From positions 72,001 through 136,000 of the forward strand of contig JBBHKE010000244.1 in the NCBI GenBank assembly GCA_037447655.1: a stretch of 64,000 nucleotides of DNA. The letters run 5' to 3'. Below are positions 24,091 to 35,832 of this stretch, one piece after another (the first letter of the stretch is position 1; every line of letters begins with the position of its first letter). A program made the position numbers and the translations under genes. The notes beneath the pieces are model-generated. The model was not told the DNA's origin, made no database searches, and saw nothing but the letters and a program-made list of their open reading frames with translations. This DNA comes from Zygnema cylindricum (taxonomy: Eukaryota; Streptophyta; Zygnematophyceae; Zygnematales; Zygnemataceae).

Positions 24091-25740
24091 GCCTCAATCA
24101 CCCGGTCCTCAAACTCCAAAATTATAAAAATTGGACAACTTTTCCCTTGATTGCCAATAGTGCAAAGAAACGTCAAATAATGGAGCACTTTGTTTGTAAA
24201 TCACATATGTAGACATTTGTGAAATCTAATGGTTGTGAGAAATAGATGAGACTGACATAAACAGTTGATTTCGTTCAATAAGGTCATTACCGAAGTCAAG
24301 ACTTGAGACCAACTCCTTATGTCCAACAATTGATGTGTGCTCCATAATGGCAGATTTTCTAAACATTTTATGTTGAGACTAGTTTGCATTTTTGGAGTTG
24401 GTTTTATGCCAATGCCAATTCATAAAGAATCAACATATATAAGTCTATGTTTGTTGTCGTAGTTAAGTACGAGTCTCGATGCAATATAACAAACGAGCAA
24501 AGAAGAAAGAGGGGAACAAGATGGACATAACAAAAGAGAGCGTGAATATATGATGGAAAAATGTTAATCCAAGAGAGGGAGGAAATAAAAAAGGGTTGAC
24601 AGGAAATGGGACAGATTTTGAAAATCTTCCAATTGGATTTCGTAATAGCATACAAAAAAATGCAAGCAAATTTCCACGATTCCATAAGGTCAACTATCAA
24701 AAACATAAGAAATATAAGGGTGACGAACATTGTTCAATTTATGACACCCAAATGTTGAGTAATAGATATCAAAAGCTACTTGTAACTTACACCCAACAAA
24801 ATCTCAAAATAACCTGTAAGATTGCAAAACAATGAAATGGAGAAAATAAATTGATTCAAATCCAATGAGATGTATGGACCAAAAACACAAATCTTTACAT
24901 AAAGTAACAAAATTTACAAAACCTTAACATTGTTCTTTTACAAGAAATCTCTACCTCGGAACATTTGACCATGACCGCCGAAGAAACGACGAGTGATGCT
25001 CGAAAACGAGAAAAAAAAGGAAATGGAAAAGAAAATGTTGCTGGAAAAGACGTAAGGAATAAACATGACGACGAGTAGGGACAAAATTTAGTGTTGAAAG
25101 TGTGGACAACGAAAAACAACTTATTATCAGATTCAAACTAGATGTGCCAATGAACCGAAAATGGTATACATAATGTTTGAATTGCAATAACACATGGAGT
25201 TGTGCTGAGGGCAGGGGGAAAAGAGAGAGGTAGAGAAGGAAAAGGAGGAGCGAGAGCAAGTGGGAGAGTAAGAGTGAGAGATGGGAAAAGAGGAAAATTG
25301 TTGATATGAGGAGGAAGAGAGGGAAAAATGAGAGAGAGAGGGAGAAGCGAGAGGGAAAAGTAAGAACCGCGGATGAATCAATGATGAGGTATGTCACATG
25401 TTTGAATTGCAATGATCGGTCGAAGTGTTGTTGAGAGGAGGGGGAAGGGAGAGGAGGGAGAGGGGGAGGGAGCAAGATAGGGGTAGAAGGGAAGGCCAAA
25501 AATTCGAGAACTCCCAACTATCTAAACCACACGCGATTACAAAATCGAAAGGTCCAAAATTTGGCACATAAAATTTTTAGGCCATTTAATGTAGAACTAA
25601 AAGCCTCTATAACAATTTACACTCAAAATCAAAACTTGAAAGTTTTTACAAACATTCCATATACAGCTAAAATATTCACAAATTCCTATTAGCATATACA
25701 TCCCTAATCTACCTAGAATACTACGACTTCAATGAATTTT
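24091..25740. other. Spacer between the PPR loci of unit 3
   Basis: Collinear with 9479-11276. Purine-rich on the plus strand at about 25200-25490. The long minus frame 24951-25517 (Ser/Leu/Phe/Pro-rich) is a product of this tract. No gene. Confidence 0.6.
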
Positions 25741-25760
25741 GCAACATTGTTCAAAGGATG

Positions 25761-27878
25761 TTACGGGCTCCCTCCCCCCTCGCCTCCCTTTGATAGAATA
25801 TTTTTCATGATACTGAATGTGACATTGTTTGGCTCAAGGTCAGCTTTAAGCATCCCTTCATACATGGCCATAGCTTTCTCCGTATGGCCTTGCTTTCCCA
25901 ACGCATCAATTAGTGAGCTGAATGTAACAACGTCCGGTTTCGCCCCTGCTTGATTCATCTCCTTGAAGACTTTTGAAGCTTCCATAAACTTTTCAGCTGT
26001 TACCAACGCATTGACAATTGTCGTAAAAGTCATCACATTGGGTAATAGTCCAATTTTTTTTCATTTCTCTAAACAAATCCATAGCCTCCTTAACTCTCCC
26101 TACCTTTCCCAAACAATCGATCATAACAGTGTAAGAAACTACATTGGGTTGTATTTCGCTCATCTTCAGCAGCTCGAGATAACACAACGCTTCATCTACC
26201 CTACCAGCCTTCCCCAACATATCAATGATGACACTGAATGTCACCACATCGGCTTTCACCCCTATTTTGGTCATGCCCTCAAACACGTCCAAAGCTTCAT
26301 CTACTAACCCTACCTTCCCGAGGACACCTATGATTGTGTTGACTACTACCACATTGGCCTTTAAGCCAAGTTGCTTCATCTCTCTAACCAAGCCTAAAGC
26401 CTGTTGGAACCTTTTTGCCTCCCCTAAAACATGAATCATGGTGCTGAAAGACACAATGTCGAGACTGAGTCCCAAGTGCTTTCTCAAATTAAACTTGTTC
26501 CAAGCCTCATCGACTTAACTAACCTTTCCGAGTAGACTTATCACCATATTGAAGGTTACCTCACTAGGTTCTAACCCGGTTTTTCCATTTCCCCAAAAAG
26601 CTCTAACGCTTCCTCCACCCTACTTGCTTTTCCCAAAGCATCTATCAATGTATTATAAGTCACTTCATTGGGTGTCACCCCTCTTTTCTCCATTTTCCCA
26701 AACATCTCCAATTCTTCGTCAACCCTACTTGCTTTTCCCAAAGCATGTATCAATGCATTATAAGTCACTTCATTGGGTTTCACCCCTTTTTTCTCCATTT
26801 CACAAAAAAGCTCCAACGCTTCCTCCACCCTACTTGCTTTACCCAAAGACCCTACCAATGTACTAAAGGTCGTCACATTGGGTTTCACCCCTATGTTTTC
26901 CATTTCCCCAAACAGCTCCAACGCTTCCTCCACCCTGCCTACTTTTCCCAAAGCATCTATTAATGTAGTAAAAGTCACTATGTCAGGATTTACATTAGCT
27001 TGCTTCATCTGTTCATAATGATGTAAGGCTTTGTCCACCCTTTCCCGCTTTCCTAGTACATCTATCAATGGGTTGATTGTCACACAATTGGGAGGGATCC
27101 CCATTTTTTTCATTTCCTCAAAAGTTTTTAAAGCTTCCTCCACCTCGCCTGCCTTGCCCATGACACCTATGTGAATGGTACATGTCAACACATCAGGTTT
27201 GCATCTTTGCTCACACAACTCCCTCCAAATGCCCTTTGCAGTTTCAAAGTCACCATTGAATTTACATTTTTGTAACAAAATAGTGTAGTGTATTATGTTG
27301 GCTTGGAAAAAACCAGCCTGGGTTTGTGCCCAGTGAAGTAATTGTATGCACAAGTTCACATCTTTGACATCTTTAAAAATCATGGAGAGGTCTCTCTCAT
27401 TTATTTGGCCATGCCATCTCGACAACAAAGATTTTAAGAACTCATCCGCAACCCGATTTCCACTTGGATTGCACTTTCTCAATGCTGAAATAACATATTC
27501 CCATGCCCACGGCTCTCGTCCTTCCATTGGATTCCTTCAAACACTATCATTGGCAGATATAGATGTGCCCCTTGGGTTGTGCCTCTCCCTATACTGGGTC
27601 CCCTTGTGGGCTTGAAGTCTTGTCTCATGAGAACCACTCTCTTCCCTTCCCGGAGCCGCCATGATGGGCTCCTTGGGTGGGGGCACCAAAACTGGGAGAG
27701 ACTTGGAGCTCCATCTTCTCCCCCCTATCTCCAGCATAGGATTATCAGACGCTAGAAGGATGGAAGGGAGGGAGGGAGGGAGGTGGGGAGTGCCAACATA
27801 TCTGCCAAAGAGAGATTTGACACTAAGCGTCAGATTCTCTAAAGATCTGTTTTGCCTCGCTGGAAAACAAGTTACCAC
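25761..27878 (-). pseudogene. Long P-class PPR gene with nonsense and indel lesions (locus E, unit 3)
   Basis: Paralogue of locus D with the same layout: N-terminal region from the ATG at 27878, the linker with LLSRWHGQIN and LLHWAQTQAG, then PPR motifs and the tail GGEGGGSP. Four lesions are visible. There is an in-frame TGA at 27537-27539 where locus D has Ser. One base appears missing near 26579-26585, shortly before the stop at 26571. An in-frame TAA lies at 26515-26517. One extra base lies in a T8 run at 26054-26061, which takes the frame from EMKK into a nonsense tail. Between lesions the motifs are well conserved (for example LIDALGKASRVEEALELFGE). The array has about five motifs where locus D has nine. 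Likely a young pseudogene; the single-base lesions near homopolymers could also be sequencing errors. Confidence 0.85.
27765..27785 (+). repeat. (GGGA)n tract inside the locus E N-terminal region
   Basis: A run of GGGA repeats in the part encoding the presumed transit peptide (HLPPSLPS on the minus strand). It is likely unstable in length. Confidence 0.7.
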
Positions 27879-29280
27879 CCACTAACATTCACGTAATATA
27901 TACGTCATCAGACATTTATATGTTAGAAAGATCAACAAAGTGTCTACGAGCAGAAAGTGAGTCAACGGACAATGAGAGCCAAATAATCCAAGTTCACATA
28001 AGCCAATACTTATGAGAATGAGCTTTGCAAGCGGGTCCTAAAAGGAACTCCCAACAACCTTTAGCTTGACTCGGAAAATTGTAGAGAGAAAAATATTCAA
28101 AGATTATTGATGCACTTGCTTCATTAAATATCCCATGAGACTATCAAAACCAAAGGAATGAATACAACACGAAGAAAGGAAGATAATTGTTAGGGCACAA
28201 TCTCTTTAAACGAGCTCGAGGGAAAATCTTACACCACTTTCAAGACCGTGGGAATCAATTTACTATGATCGCAAACAGAAAGATCTCCATAAAAGACAAA
28301 AAAAAATACCCCGAGACGGCAGATTGTATACGATTCAGTGCCCGACATTCTTCTAACAACCCTAATGGCAACCTCTTGCTATTATGACGTTGTAAAAGTT
28401 ATGGATACAGGACCATGTTCCAGTCAACCTAATAGAGCAAAGGCTATCAACTCAGGAGATCCGGAAAAACCATGCCAAAAAACAGAAATTTCTGTGAATT
28501 CAGTTACTTAATTAAAAATGAAAGCCAAACAGCACCGACAAATGACTTGAGAATGTGAGGGTTCAAATGTGTCCAGGTGATTCCTGATTCCAAATGTGAA
28601 CAATTTTAGAAATGTAAATGATAGATTCCTTACTATAGTCACGAAACAACGCAACAATGCAAACTCAGGCTACAGTTCAAGTCAAGAAAACCAAACACAT
28701 TACCAGCAATTCATACAGCCAACAGTAATTTAAATAGATTACAAAGGCTTGTTGCCTGCATGAGAATTTGTCAAAATTCAAGATTCCACCACAGCCAATA
28801 TGTACACCATAACCTAGTTTTGAAACTATAATTCTGGAGATCCTGAAGATGGAAGCAGCAAAGAACAGTGGAGTAACAAGTCAACACATTTGTAGGAAGG
28901 CTTGACTTGTTCCATTTTGGCATTACCAAAAGCTAAATCAGAAGCATTGTTCATTCTGAGAAAGTTTGCAAAATAAATGCAAATGGTATTCCCAAGCAAG
29001 GATAAAAGGAATGCGTGAAGCGTTTTTGCTTCCTTACTGTTACAGGTGTGGAGTAGGAAGCTACCGAAAATAACAAATAAGTCTACAAGTATACTCTTGC
29101 ACACTGCAACTTTAATACAAAAAATCGAATAATACTTCAAACGCAGAAAATATCTAGGGATACCTGTTTTCTAAATCCTAACAAAGCAATCAAGGATCCG
29201 AAGCTCATTCGATCGATCCAAATGCAAAGTATTAAGCAATAAAGTTTTGGCATTCTCCAATGTGACATAAAAAAGACCTC
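27879..29280. other. 5' flank of locus E
   Basis: Collinear with 13758-15400. No gene recognised. The stretch near 29010-29065 (TTACAGGTGTGGAGTAGGAA) has its partner near 15120. Confidence 0.55.
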
Positions 29281-29285
29281 AAAAC

Positions 29286-29929
29286 TGTAAGATCTTAGGC
29301 AAAAGAGATTTACTTAAAATAATTCTCAAAACATAAATCATTAACACAGCGGAAGCTCATAAAAGACAAGAGGAATATTCAGCCAAAAAGATTTATAAGT
29401 GTTCTTGGCCGAAGCCTCTTTACAACATCTCTCTTCTCTCTCTTCACACTTCTCTTTAAATAATCTCTACTCCAAGATTAATCCTCTATGATTAATTGGT
29501 TGATTAATTAATACACTGCACATGTACACTGCTGCCTATGTATACTCGCTACTCTACACTAAGAGACAACAAGATAAGACAAGCATAACTTAGCGTAGCG
29601 ACGAAGTCTGTCCCTAGCTGAGAGTGCACTCTTCAATGAAAGTTCCACGAAGGAAGGCGCACACGCTTCTTCCTTCGAAACAACAAACTCCATACGTTGA
29701 CTTAACACGCGTCGCTTCACGAACACACCTGCACGAAAATTGAAACACTTGTACATGAAGACAAAAGTCACGCGAAACCAAATAGTATGTTTCGTTCGCG
29801 GACGCTTCAAAAAATAGTACCACGAAACTTACATCGTACGTTTCGTATGATGACGTGGTACTTCACGTCAACAATTAAATGTTGGTATGACGCTTCGCGA
29901 AATGTCGCGAAAACGACAATATCCCAACA
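29286..29929 (-). repeat. 3' LTR of element 1 (644 bp)
   Basis: Plus-strand ends TGTAAGATCTTAGG and TATCCCAACA. Matches 34665-35012 plus 41219-41491, and in part the solo LTR at 1325-2384 (reverse complement). Confidence 0.9.
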
Positions 29930-29930
29930 A

Positions 29931-29940
29931 TCCCCCTCTT
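29931..29940 (-). promoter_or_regulatory. Polypurine tract of element 1
   Basis: On the minus strand it reads AAGAGGGGGA, one base from the 3' LTR. This is the expected place for plus-strand priming. Confidence 0.75.
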
Positions 29941-29962
29941 ATTGTCGTAATCGCCAAACTCT

Positions 29963-32900
29963 TCAAAATAATCCAAGTTTTGGTCGCCCCCTCTCAAACA
30001 CATCATGTGTGGCAGCCTTTGTCAACAAATCAGCCGCCTCCTCTTTTGTTGGTACGTACGAAAATTCAATCTCGTTCGCCGTAACCAAATCTCTTACAAA
30101 ATGCCATTGGATCCTGATGTGTTTCGTCCTCTTGTGAAACACAGGATTTTTCGCCAAAGCCATTGAACTCATGTTGTCTGAATAAATTGTCATACAACCA
30201 ATAGGAACACTTAACTCACGTAACATCTCCTTAATCCAAATGGAAGCCTTAGCAGCATGACACGCAACCATATACACAGATTCTGTGGAACTCAATGCAA
30301 CCGTAGGTTGTAGTCTAGAACTCCACGAGATCGAAGCTCCTCCAAAAATAAATGCATATCCTGACGTGGACTTACTTGAGTCAAAATTGCCGCCCCAATC
30401 CGCATCACAATACCCAACACACTCCAAAGAATTTTTGTTAGAAGTAAACAAAAGTCCAAGATCAATCGTACCAACCAAGTATCGAAAGATACGTCGTACG
30501 GCCTCCCAATGCGCCTTTTTTGGCTCGTGACAATAACGGCTGACGATGGAAACCGCGGCCGAAATATCTGGACGAGTACGAACGTTAAGGTACATAAGTG
30601 AACCAACCGCCTCTCGATAAGGTACGTCGATAGAATCCTCCTCTTCAAACTTACGAATGTGTAGGTTTGCATCCAACGGTGTAGAAGGCGGTTTCGCGTC
30701 AGACATACCAAATCTCTCCAAAATCTCTTTACAATATTGAGTTTGACTCAATTTAATGTTCCCCTCTTTGTCACGTATCACTTCAATCCCCAAAATATAT
30801 CGTACCTCTCCAAGATTTGTTACTTTGAAATGTAAACCAAGGTAACGTTTCAACTCATCAATGCGCTCCAACTTGTCGCATGCCATCAAGAAATCATCCA
30901 CATAAACGGAAAAGATGATTTGATCAACTCCTTCACCTTTCACGTAAACTCCACAATCGGACGTAGTCCGTACAAATCCAAACTTCAATAGTACTTGATG
31001 AAGTCTCAAATACCAAGTGCGTGGTGCTTGTTTCAAACCATATAATGACTTTCTCAAACGCCATACATTTCCTTCCTTCAAAGGAGAGACACTTTCCGGT
31101 ACCTTCATATATACCTCTTCCTCCAACTCACCGTTTAAAAACGCGGTTTCAACATCCATTTGATGGACGTGCTTTTTCCCCATCGCTGCAAGTGCGATAA
31201 CAATCCGTAGTGAATCGAACTTCACCACGGGAGCATAAGTCTCCTTAAAATCGATTCCCTCACGTTGTTGGAACCCCTTGCACACAAGCCTCGCCTTGTA
31301 CTTAATTATTTCACCCGACCCTCCAGTTTTGGTTTTAAAGACCCACTTTGCATCAATAGCCTTTTTCCCCTCGGGTAATTTCACTTCCTCAAAAGTTCGA
31401 TTATCAACCACCGACTTAAATTCTTTCTCCCACGCCGGTTTCCACTTACTCTCCCAATCAACCAACCTTCTAGCCTCGATATAAGATTGAGGGTCGCCGG
31501 TCATATTCTCCGTAAGTGATTGCTACAAAAGAAACTCCGTCTCCTTAGCATCGGAAAGAAAACAATGCGAATTCGATGCATTTTCCCCTTTTCGATCGTA
31601 AGTGAGTTTCTTCGGTTTCTTCCCTTTTGTAATCCGAGAGCTCCTCCTAATAACTTGCTCCTCCTCCTTTTCCTCTTTCTCTTCCTCGGATTCAATTTCA
31701 ATTTCCTTTTCACTTGATTTAAAACTCGATTTAGAGCTTTGAGATTTCCGAATGTTCGAAGGCACTCGGGAATCCAAAGATCCATCACTCTTACTTTCAA
31801 ATTCAGTTTCAATCGATTTCTTCAAATTATTTTTCTTTATTTTCTCATTCGGTTCCACATCGGATTCCGAATCCCCAATGTACGGAAAACTCTCAATTTC
31901 ACTCTCCTCATAAAAATCCAAGTTTTCCTTAAATTTCTCAACGAAATTCATGGCGGATTTGAGATCCTCATGAAAATCCTTATTCCGAGATTCCTCCACG
32001 GTGTGACGAGCCGGATCATATACTCGGTATAAACTCCCCTTCGCACTATATCCAATAAAAATTCCCGGCCAACTCCTTGGTGCAAATTTCCCCTTCCTCT
32101 TAATTGATTCCACATAGACCGTAGCATGACATCCCCAAATTCTCAAATGATGAACCGTGGGCTTTCTACCACTCCATAACTCCTCCGGTGTTTTACTTCC
32201 GGAAACTGAAGTGAGTCTTCGGTTACAAATGTAATTTGCCGTAAGAATCGCATCTCCCCACAAAAACATCTCTCGTCCGGAGCTATGAACCATCGCACGA
32301 ACCATTTCTTGTAAGGTGCGATTCTTCCTCTCGGCCACTCCATTTGACTCCGGGGAATAAGATGCCGTGAATTGGTGCCTTATCCCCCACTCCTTACAAT
32401 ACCCCTCAAAAACAACAAACTCCCCTCCATTATCCGATCGAATAGACTTAAGCTTCTTATCAATTTGCCTTTCGGCCATTACATGTCATTCTTTAAATTT
32501 TTCAAATGCATCCGATTTCTTTTTCAATAAATAAACCCATGACTTCCGGGAGAAGTCATCAACAATCACCAAAGTATACTTGTTACCTCTAATTGTCTCG
32601 GGTTTAATAGGTCCACAAAGATCGATGTGAACAACTTCCAAAGGACTTTGAGCACGATGCTTGATGTCTTTATTCGGATGGGATTTCCGAATTTGACGTC
32701 CTTTGCTACATCCTTCACACCCGTTCACCTTCTCACCGGATGCGAGGTCCAAACCCCTCACCAAAGAATGACGAATCATCTTCTTCAAACTTACCTCGGA
32801 TGTGTGACACATTCGATGATGCCATAAGGTTAGATCACCTTTCAACTCCGAAATTTGGTGTGAAATTCCCTTGGTGGGAACTTTAGATTTCGGCCTCCTC

Positions 32901-33300
32901 CATAAGAGCCGACTATGATTCGCATCCGTTACAACTCCTTCTCCAATTACATTCCCTTCCTCATTCCAAATCTCAATAGATTGATCACCTCTAGCAAGTA
33001 AACTTCCACCACTCTTTTGGATTTGTGGAACGCTTAACAAATTAACCGAACCGTCCGGAATGTAAAGAGTATTTTGAAGACTATACTCCGTCGATTTCTC
33101 CTTCCCATTAATATCCTATAAAAGAAGATCAAGCCGAACCGTGCCAACCGTATCAACCGAAATGATATGGCCGCTTGCTACCGTAATAAACTTTGGAACC
33201 GTAAGTTCCCTCATGTCATCAAACAAGGTAGCATCCATGCAAACATGGTGAGATGCCCCCGTATCAATAACCCACTCTTTCTCCAAATTTCCTCCACTAC
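29963..33300 (-). pseudogene. Element 1 pol: protease, integrase, reverse transcriptase, RNase H
   Basis: Minus-strand order: protease with intact DTGAS (near 33260); GAG-pre-integrase with HHRMCH; integrase with D (HIDLCG), D (SDNGGEF) and E (PESNGVAERKNR); an acidic spacer (EIEIESEEEKEEKEEEQ); reverse transcriptase with HQMDVETAFLNGEL and YVDD; RNase H with CDADWGG. Three in-frame stops break the frame: TAG at about 33118-33120, TGA at 32486-32488 (Trp expected in FKEW) and TAG at 31523-31525. From 33117 down to 29963 the frame is otherwise continuous. The RNase H motif reads STESVYM where copia usually has STEAEYM. The machinery copies the element RNA and inserts it; this copy cannot make a full protein. 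Confidence 0.9.
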
Positions 33301-34622
33301 TTACCGAATCAAGGGTAAGGTTAAGAACCGAAAAAACATCACCGGTTTCATTACCATAGACAAGTTATTTGCATTACCATAACCACAACCACCACCATGG
33401 CCTCCTCCTCGACCGCCACCTCGGCCACCTCTATCACCTCCTCTACTTCCTCTTCCACATCCGGAATCTCGACTCTTCGAATAACATTGAGAAATCGTAT
33501 GTCCCCACTTACCACAAAAATGACATTGCTTGTCTTTATCCGTACAAGATGAAGACAAATGTCGATGCCGGTTACACCGGTAGCATGTCACATTGGAAAG
33601 ATCCGAAGGGACCTTCGGTGGACGACCTTGCTCCCTCTTGTTGCCTCTGCCGCCACCACCACCTCTCGAGACACCTCCTCTACCACCTCCTCTACCACCG
33701 GCATAGTTAAGATCCGGGGTTTCGGGAGTAGTAGAGTTAAGAACTCCTCCTCCACTTGAAGAAGCCGATGGAGTTCCCTCCGACATTTTGATAAAATTAA
33801 CGGTGAATCCGAAAGTATTATCTGCCTTCGATCGTAAAATAGCCTTAAGATGCGAAAGCTTGTCCGGCAAAGCGTTAAGAAAAACGCTTAATTTATCCGC
33901 ATCCAAAATAACTCGACCATTGTTGAGTAATTGCTCGAGTATAATATTGAAGCGCTTCACAGCATCATCCGTCATTTCATTTGAATTGATTTTAAAATTC
34001 ATAAAGTCCGTATAGACATATTGACCCTTGTTCTCAACACCTTTCTCATATTGCTCCTCAAGTGCTTGCCAACACTCATGGGCCGTACCGTGAGCAAGGA
34101 AATGATCAAGCACGGAAGAAGTGCAATTCTTCATCAAACCGGTCGTTGCCGCAATATCCTTCAATCTCCATTGAGCACGTGCCTTACTCTCCGTTGGCAT
34201 CTTCTCCTCTCCATTGACAATCCTCCAAAGCCTCTTGAGAACAAGTTGATTTGAAATAAATTTCTTCCAAACCGCACAGATTTCTCCGACATGTTATAAT
34301 CATCTTCGTTATCCAATGCCTCTTCAAAATCTGAATCTTCCTCTATCTTTGCTTTACCTTTCCTAATTCTCTCTTTTATCTCACTCTCATTAGCTCCTCC
34401 ATTGAATGGATCGGCAGCCTGAAATGAAGCAAATTCTCTTTTCTCACTAGATTGAGTTTGAAATCGTGAATCTACATATCTCATTAATGTATCAAACATC
34501 TCCTCAAATTTTCTCTCCGTATTCCGAGTCTCCTCAAATTGGGAACCCGAAAAACTGAACTCTTTTGCTCTCTCCGAAGTCAACATGGGGGAAGGAGTAT
34601 TTCTGTTCTTCTTCCTCCCCAT
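33301..34622 (-). pseudogene. Element 1 gag (capsid/nucleocapsid), two frameshifts
   Basis: Open pieces at 34161-34622 and 33301-34200 encode a copia-type Gag. The first is a charged N-terminus (MGRKKNRNTPSPML). The second holds the helical Gag region (TAHECWQALEEQYEKGVENK) and two zinc knuckles, CYRCNRHRHLSSSC and CHFCGKWGHTISQC, both with CCHC spacing, followed by an RGG/GRGG-rich tail. The pieces are out of register near 34285 (one base short by comparison with the expected WKKFI context). Gag leaves the pol frame near 33360. Copia elements normally use a single gag-pol frame, so I read both as lesions rather than programmed shifts. Confidence 0.85.
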
Positions 34623-34650
34623 GCGCTCTCTCTCTATCTCTGAAGCACTT

Positions 34651-34662
34651 GCTCCGATACCA
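34651..34662 (-). promoter_or_regulatory. Primer-binding site of element 1, initiator-Met tRNA type
   Basis: On the minus strand it reads TGGTATCGGAGC, two bases from the 5' LTR. The standard plant initiator-Met site is TGGTATCAGAGC, so one base differs. Confidence 0.85.
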
Positions 34663-34664
34663 AT

Positions 34665-35012
34665 TGTAAGATCTTAGGCAAAAGAGTTTTACTTAAAATA
34701 ATTCTCAAAACAAAAATCTTTAACACAGCGGAAGCTCATAAAAGACGAGAGGAATATTCAACCAAAAAGATTTATAAGTGTTCTTGGCCGAAGCCTCTTT
34801 ACAACATCTCTCTTCTCTCTCTTCACACTTCTCTTTAAATAATCTCTACTCCAAGATTAATCCTCTATGATTAATTGGTTGATTAATTAATACACTGCAC
34901 ATGTACACTGCTGCCTATATATACTCGCTACTCTACACTAAGAGACAACAAGATAAGACAAGCATAACTTAGCGTAGCGACGAAGTCTGTCCCTAGCTGA
35001 CTGTGCACTCTC
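34665..35012 (-). repeat. 5' LTR of element 1, first piece
   Basis: Starts TGTAAGATCTTAGG and follows the 29286 LTR closely to about GTGCACTCT, where element 2 sequence begins. The exact join is uncertain by about 10 bp. Confidence 0.85.
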
Positions 35013-35021
35013 CTATCTCCT

Positions 35022-35819
35022 AGAGGGTCCTATCTCCTAATTTTTCTAAGTCCTATCTCTCTCACAGACTCTATCAACTGATGTACGGAACCAATCAAAA
35101 TACAGTTCCGTACGCAAAAGTACAGCTGCCGGTGTACTTTATGTACGCACATTATACGACATGGCCCAAATGTCGACACATGTCATATCCGGATTCGGTG
35201 CCATAATCTCCTGAGATTCCACGATCCAATGTAATTTCGCCACGCGTCATCCGATGTGGCGATGGCCACAAACCGCCGAAATCTTCTTCCGCGATCTCGG
35301 CGCTAATTCCGGCCGTCCGATTAGAATCTAATTTAATCGTAGCCGTAAAAAATACATGCGCGGTATTCGTTTCACTTACGAAATAAATGCGCGATATTGA
35401 TTTCGTGCATGTACCGTATTCCGTACTTATACATTACCGGATCTATGAATAGCGTACACAGTTACAGTTAAATGATTTAACCTACGTATTAATGTTTAAG
35501 TAAATATCGTACTATATAATACGTAACACTACTGCTAGACTTATCGGCTAAGGCTACCGGCTATTCCTGGTTGTCGGCCGGCAGGTACCAGGATCAAATC
35601 TTGTGGCTGGCATATACCTTTTAGTAAATAATCCCTTAACTAGTATAAATTTCCCGTAAACCTCAGGATAGCCTAGGTAGCCATGGCTCTAGCTTCCTCA
35701 CGAATTTCTCAGTGACTGCGACAAGTTTGAGAATAGGAGAGAGAAGTTAGAGGTAGACTGCCTCGGCTTCTTTATTTCAATTCAGACTTAGAAAATACTT
35801 TAAAACCATAGTTTCTACA
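35022..35819 (-). repeat. 3' LTR of element 2 (about 798 bp)
   Basis: Aligns along its length with 40420-41218; shared start AGAGGGTCCTATCTCC and end GTTTCTACA. Includes a hairpin-like segment near 35575-35612. A polypurine tract (minus AATAAGGGGAG) lies at about 35820-35830. Confidence 0.85.
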
Positions 35820-35832
35820 CTCCCCTTATTTT

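Noticed and set aside
24951-25517. 188-codon minus-strand frame rich in Ser/Leu/Pro/Phe
   Set aside because: It spans the purine-rich tract of the unit 3 spacer, and the counterpart at 10.5-11.0 kb does not keep the frame.
33301-34285. Programmed ribosomal frameshift between gag and pol in element 1
   Set aside because: No slippery site was obvious, a second frameshift lies inside gag itself, and in-frame stops occur in pol; decay is the simpler reading.
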